7,951 nucleotides of DNA, from contig WQXW01000072.1 of the NCBI GenBank assembly GCA_009781575.1, positions 1 to 7,951 of the forward strand, given 5' to 3'. The first letter of the stretch is position 1. Each line of letters starts with the position of its first letter. This stretch comes from Solirubrobacterales bacterium (GTDB lineage Bacteria; Actinomycetota; Thermoleophilia; Solirubrobacterales; Solirubrobacteraceae). Below, one piece after another: positions 5,314-7,951 of the stretch. The notes under the pieces are model-generated. The model was not told where the DNA came from. It did not search any database and saw only the letters and a program-made list of their open reading frames with translations. A program made the translations under genes and the position numbers.

Positions 5314-5481
5314 CCACGCAGCGCACGCGCTGCGTGGGGTCGTGGCGCATGCGCCACGACCGACAGGGCCGCATGCGGCCCTGTCGGGGGGCCTTGCATG
5401 CAAGGCCCCCCCGGCCGGCACATGTGCCGGCCGGCCCGACGGTGCATGCACCGTCGGGACCCCGCCGCATGCGGCGGGGTC
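5314..5481. repeat. Array of seven contiguous palindromes with constant CATG/CACG centre
   Basis: Seven inverted repeats follow one another with no spacer. Each has a 4-nt centre that would be a hairpin loop: CACG at 5324-5327, then CATG at 5348-5351, 5372-5375, 5397-5400, 5421-5424, 5445-5448 and 5468-5471. Centre-to-centre distances are 24, 24, 25, 24, 24 and 23 bp. Left arms, all matched perfectly on the right, are CCACGCAGCG, GGTCGTGGCG, CCGACAGGGCCG, GGGGGGCCTTG, CCGGCCGGCA, CCCGACGGTG and GACCCCGCCG. The arms are unrelated in sequence to each other, so structure and centre are kept while the sequence changes. Neighbouring palindromes abut or share one or two bases. The last one includes two bases of the sepIVA-like stop codon. 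There is no T-run after it on either strand. Function unknown. Confidence 0.97.
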
Positions 5482-5944
5482 ACCCCACCTCGGCCGGTTC
5501 GTCCTTGCCCTGCAACCGCTCGCGCCCGCGCTGCACCGCGGCGATGAACTTGGAGAGGTTGACCTCGAGCGTGTTGAGGATCTCGTCCGCGTAGTCCTCC
5601 GCGCCGAGGCGGATCTCGCGCTCGCGCGCGCGCGCGTCCTCCACGATCTCATCCGCCGCGCGTTCGGCCTGCTTGGTGACCTCCTGGTTGCCCACCAGCC
5701 GCTCCTGGCGCTCGCGCGCCTCCTTGATGATCCGCTCCGACTCGCGCTTGGCCTCCGCCAGCATCTCCTGGCGCTCCTTCACGATCCAGCGCGCCTGCTT
5801 GATCTCCTCGGGGATGGTGGCGCGCATCTGGTCGAGGATGTCGTAGATCTCCTCCTTGTCCACCCGCACCTGGTCGGTGAGGGGCACCGGCTTGGCGTTG
5901 TGCACCAGATCGTCGAGCTTGTCTATCAGTACCAGAACGTCCAT
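5480..5944 (-). CDS. Short SepIVA-like (DivIVA-domain) coiled-coil protein
   Basis: A 154-residue, mostly helical protein rich in Glu, Arg, Lys and Ala and strongly predicted by eye to be a coiled coil from about residue 45 to 145. It starts MDVLVLIDKLDDLVHNAKPV, then EEIYDILDQMRATIPEEIKQ (31-50), which resembles the VLELIDDIKDAIPGEL block of mycobacterial SepIVA. Next comes RLVGNQEVTKQAE (82-94), resembling its RLVSQNEVVAAAN, and a C-terminal LEVNLSKFIAAVQRGRERL. SepIVA is a septum- and cell-wall-associated DivIVA-family protein, and in mycobacteria it also lies next to a DUF177 gene and rnc, which supports the assignment. This copy is much shorter than the roughly 245-residue mycobacterial protein and lacks the repeated middle coil. 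ATG 5944 has GGAGG five bases upstream. An ATP synthase b-subunit-like label would be misleading because there is no membrane segment. Role in this organism is inferred. Confidence 0.82.
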   Translation of the reverse strand: MDVLVLIDKLDDLVHNAKPVPLTDQVRVDKEEIYDILDQMRATIPEEIKQARWIVKERQEMLAEAKRESERIIKEARERQERLVGNQEVTKQAERAADEIVEDARAREREIRLGAEDYADEILNTLEVNLSKFIAAVQRGRERLQGKDEPAEVG

Positions 5945-5976
5945 ACGCGCCTCCAGTCTTGCAGCTGTGAGGTTCT

Positions 5977-6474
5977 TCAGCGGCGAAGCTCTTCCTGCAA
6001 CCGCCGCGCGACCTCCTCCGGCACAAGGTCGTCGATCAGCCCCCCAAACGTCGCGAGCTCCTTGACCCCGCTGGAGGAGAGGAAGCTGTACTTGGGCGAC
6101 GCCATCAGATACACGGACTCTATCTCGGCGTCCTGACGTCGGTTCAGCTGGTGCATCTCCAGCTCGTACTCGAAGTCCGAGATCGCGCGCAACCCCTTCA
6201 CGATCACCTTCGCGCCCACGCGCCGCGCGAAATCCACCAGCAGCGTGCTGAACGCCTCCACCCGCACGCTCTGGAGGTCGGCGGTGGCGTGCTCGATGAA
6301 CGCGATCCTCTCCCCGGCGTCGAACAGCGAGCGCTCCTTGCGCACCGAGCGGTTCACCACCGCCACCACCACCTCGTCGTACAGCCCCGCCGCGCGCCGG
6401 ATCACGTCCAGGTGGCCGTTGGTCACCGGGTCGTAGGTGCCCGGCAGCACCGCGATCGATTTGCTCAAGCTCAT
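5977..6474 (-). CDS. coaD: Phosphopantetheine adenylyltransferase CoaD
   Basis: CoaD joins ATP and 4'-phosphopantetheine to dephospho-CoA, the next-to-last step of CoA synthesis. The 165-residue protein has the nucleotidyltransferase TxGH motif in GTYDPVTNGH (residues 12-21), KGLRAISDFEYELEMHQLNR (93-112), which lines the pantetheine pocket, and SSSGVKELATFGG (133-145), the family's ISSSxxR-type signature with Lys in the last position. Length is normal for a hexameric PPAT. The ATG overlaps the rsmD stop (ATGA), there is no Shine-Dalgarno, and rsmD-coaD is a very common bacterial pair. The product feeds the CoA and phosphopantetheine needed by the ligase and by ACP further down the window, a functional link that is inferred. 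Confidence 0.97.
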   Translation of the reverse strand: MSLSKSIAVLPGTYDPVTNGHLDVIRRAAGLYDEVVVAVVNRSVRKERSLFDAGERIAFIEHATADLQSVRVEAFSTLLVDFARRVGAKVIVKGLRAISDFEYELEMHQLNRRQDAEIESVYLMASPKYSFLSSSGVKELATFGGLIDDLVPEEVARRLQEELRR

Positions 6475-7013
6475 TGGTGGCGATGGATTGTGATCGATGT
6501 GTCTCCGTACCGGCGCTCCCGCACCACCTCCAGCGCCAGCGTGAGGGGGTCGCGGCGATCGCTCTCCACCGCCACACGCGCCCCGGGGGCCAGCAGCGGG
6601 ATGAGCGCCTGCTCCAGCGCTCCCGCCCCCGCGCGCGCGCCACGGTAGGGAGGGTCGATCAGCACCAGATCGTATGTCTCCCCCGCGCGCCGCGCCGCGC
6701 CGAGCGCCACCGCCACGTCCTGGCGGCGCACCCGCGCCTCCTCCCCGCCCACCCCCAGCGCGCTCAGGTTCCCGCGCAGCGCCCGCACCGCGCCGCCGTC
6801 GCGCTCCACGAACACCGCCCTCGCCGCGCCGCGCGACAGCGCCTCGATGCCCAGCGCGCCGGTGCCCGCGAAGAGGTCCAGCACCGTCGCGCCCTCCAAC
6901 GGTTCCAACATCGCGAACAGCGCCTCGCGCACCCGCGCCGCGGTCGGCCGCGTGTTGCGCCCCGCCGGCGCGCGCAACTCGCGCCCGCCCCACCGCCCCG
7001 CGATCACCCTCAT
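6471..7013 (-). CDS. rsmD: 16S rRNA (guanine(966)-N(2))-methyltransferase RsmD
   Basis: RsmD uses S-adenosylmethionine to methylate G966 of 16S rRNA during 30S assembly. The 180-residue protein begins MRVIAGRWGGREL and then has the family block NTRPTAARVREALF (residues 20-33), SAM motif I VLDLFAGTGALGIEAL (44-59) with the acidic E70 that would hold the ribose, and the catalytic DPPY (120-123). Length matches the family (about 180-200). I chose the ATG at 7013 because the protein aligns from the first residue and because it overlaps the recG stop by 4 nt; the open frame extends further upstream, but only as antisense-like Ala/Gly/Arg-rich sequence inside recG. No Shine-Dalgarno is visible, consistent with coupling to recG. 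Its own stop overlaps the coaD ATG in the same way. Confidence 0.96.
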   Translation of the reverse strand: MRVIAGRWGGRELRAPAGRNTRPTAARVREALFAMLEPLEGATVLDLFAGTGALGIEALSRGAARAVFVERDGGAVRALRGNLSALGVGGEEARVRRQDVAVALGAARRAGETYDLVLIDPPYRGARAGAGALEQALIPLLAPGARVAVESDRRDPLTLALEVVRERRYGDTSITIHRHQ

Positions 7014-7951
7014 GCCGGCAGCGGCCGGCGCGCGTCCTCGCCGAGGCGGCGTTCGAAGAGCTGGGCCAGCAGCGCGTGCTCCGGCGCGCGCAGCTCCGGA
7101 TCGCGCGCCACGATCTCCGCCGCCCAGCCACGCGCGCGCTCCAGCAGGTCCGCGTCCTGCGGCAGTCGCGCCACGCTCAGCTCCGCCTGCCCGCTCTGGC
7201 GATGGCCCCCGATCTCGCCCTCGCCCCGCAACCGCAGGTCGATCTCCGCCAGCGCGAAACCGTCCCGGTGTTGCGCCACCGCCTGCAGGCGCCGCGAGTG
7301 GCGCGGCCCGCACAGCACACACTCGCCGCCGTGGGGTCCGCGCCCCACCCTGCCGCGCAGCTGGTGCAGCTGGGAGATGCCGTATCGATCCGCGTCCTCC
7401 ACCACCATCACCGTGGCGTTGGGCACGTCGATGCCCACCTCGATCACGGTCGTGCTCACCAGCACCTGCGCGCGCCCGTCCACGAACGCCGCCATCGCCG
7501 CCTGCTTCTCGCGCGCGCGCATCTGGCCGTGGATCAGCACCACGCGGAAATCGCGCAACTCCCCCGCGGTCAGCCGCTCGTACTCGGCCGTCGCCGCGCG
7601 CGCCTCCAGCTGCTCCGACTCCTCCACCAGCGGGCACACCACGAACGCCTGGCGCCCCGCGCGCAGCTGCGCGCGCAGCCGCTCGTACGCCGCCCCCCGC
7701 GCGCGCTCGCTCCCCGCGATCTCGGTGCGCACCCCACCGCGGCCGCGTGGCAGCTCGTGCAGGCGGGTCACGTCGAGATCGCCGTACCGCGTCAGCGCCA
7801 GCGTGCGCGGGATCGGCGTCGCGGTCATGTGCAACACGTGCGGCGCGCGCGCCACTGTGCGCTCGCTCGCCGCGCCCGCGCCGTGCGGGGCGCCCGCGCC
7901 GCCCGCGGTTCGCATCCCCTTGCGATCGAGCGCGCTCCGCTGGACCACGCC
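7010..7951 (-). CDS. recG: ATP-dependent DNA helicase RecG, C-terminal part (5' end outside the window)
   Basis: RecG remodels stalled replication forks and branch-migrates Holliday junctions in the cytoplasm. The reading frame is open to the right edge, so only the last 313 codons are seen. In order they show GVVQRSAL (end of the motif II region), motif III MTATPIPRT, the HGQM block, motif V STTVIEVGIDVPNA, motif VI QLHQLRGRVGRG, and then the RecG-typical LRGEGEIGGHRQSG wedge-contacting segment, which separates RecG from other SF2 helicases. A Gly/Ala-rich stretch (about 24 residues, nt 7844-7915) sits between the ALDRKG block and PHVLHMTATP, where most RecG proteins have only a few residues. 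The TGA stop overlaps the rsmD ATG as ATGA, implying translational coupling. Identity is very secure; the N-terminal DNA-binding wedge domain and Walker A are not visible here. Confidence 0.96.
   Translation of the reverse strand, partial: GVVQRSALDRKGMRTAGGAGAPHGAGAASERTVARAPHVLHMTATPIPRTLALTRYGDLDVTRLHELPRGRGGVRTEIAGSERARGAAYERLRAQLRAGRQAFVVCPLVEESEQLEARAATAEYERLTAGELRDFRVVLIHGQMRAREKQAAMAAFVDGRAQVLVSTTVIEVGIDVPNATVMVVEDADRYGISQLHQLRGRVGRGPHGGECVLCGPRHSRRLQAVAQHRDGFALAEIDLRLRGEGEIGGHRQSGQAELSVARLPQDADLLERARGWAAEIVARDPELRAPEHALLAQLFERRLGEDARRPLPA
7844..7915 (-). other. Gly/Ala-rich insertion in RecG
   Basis: About 24 residues (RTAGGAGAPHGAGAASERT and neighbours) between the ALDRKG block and the PHVLHMTATP motif, where family members usually have a short link. 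The frame stays open and downstream motifs are intact, so this is an in-frame loop expansion and not a break. Confidence 0.6.

Noticed and set aside
5314..5481. CRISPR array or a set of intrinsic terminators
   Set aside because: There is no constant repeat longer than the 4-6 bp centre and no unique spacers, so it is not CRISPR. No T-run follows the hairpins on either strand, so they are not standard terminators.
5222..5483. Small cysteine-containing ORFs across the palindrome array on both strands
   Set aside because: Near-palindromic 24-bp units (a multiple of three) yield similar peptides on both strands. This is a by-product of symmetry and no initiation signal is present.
2075..6136. 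1353-codon open frame on the plus strand
   Set aside because: Antisense to six well-identified genes, runs through the palindrome array and both intergenic structures, and shows no domain.
5480..6643. Long minus-strand frame reading through the sepIVA-like gene, with similar N-terminal extensions for coaD (to 7131) and rsmD (to 7637)
   Set aside because: The extra residues are shadows of the upstream genes. Family alignments, the GGAGG before 5944 and the ATGA overlaps fix the shorter starts.

Overview
This window is very GC-rich bacterial DNA in which every supportable gene lies on the minus strand, so transcription runs from the right edge to the left edge. The gene set suggests a high-GC actinobacterium: recG-rsmD-coaD, a SepIVA-like coiled-coil protein next to a DUF177/YceD-rpmF pair, then plsX-acpP-rnc. 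The general style (GTG starts, Ala/Gly/Arg-rich proteins, an unusual RNase III) fits a deep lineage such as Thermoleophilia/Solirubrobacterales. That placement is an inference from style and not a database result.

Layout in the direction of transcription. (1) 7951-7010 is the 3' part of recG, then rsmD (7013-6471) and coaD (6474-5977), joined by two 4-nt ATGA stop/start overlaps. (2) A short sepIVA-like gene (5944-5480) follows with a good Shine-Dalgarno. (3) Its stop codon runs into an array of seven back-to-back palindromes (5481-5314). Each has a different 10-12 bp arm around a constant CATG/CACG centre, spaced almost exactly 24 bp apart. (4) A long-chain-type acyl-CoA ligase (5212-3443) follows, and 15 nt after its stop there is a perfect 30-bp inverted repeat enclosing two nested smaller ones (3428-3319). 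(5) Then come yceD (3244-2726), rpmF (2692-2495), plsX (2484-1372) and acpP (1272-991), an intrinsic terminator (851-817), and rnc (705-22) with its own strong Shine-Dalgarno.

The genes link DNA repair (RecG), ribosome maturation and structure (RsmD, YceD, L32, RNase III), CoA synthesis (CoaD), acyl activation (ligase) and the start of lipid synthesis (PlsX, ACP). This is a normal bacterial combination of growth-linked functions. The ligase is the gene that looks foreign to the cluster, and it is bracketed by the two structured non-coding elements.

Three things stand out as possibly undescribed. First, the covarying palindrome array. Second, a 17-bp tandem repeat between plsX and acpP in which the unit carries ATGACC; it turns the spacer into a relay of tiny ORFs (29 codons, then 6 codons), each joined to the next by an ATGA overlap from the plsX stop to the acpP start. 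Third, an RNase III that keeps its fold and dsRNA-binding domain but lacks two of the four usual metal-binding acidic residues.
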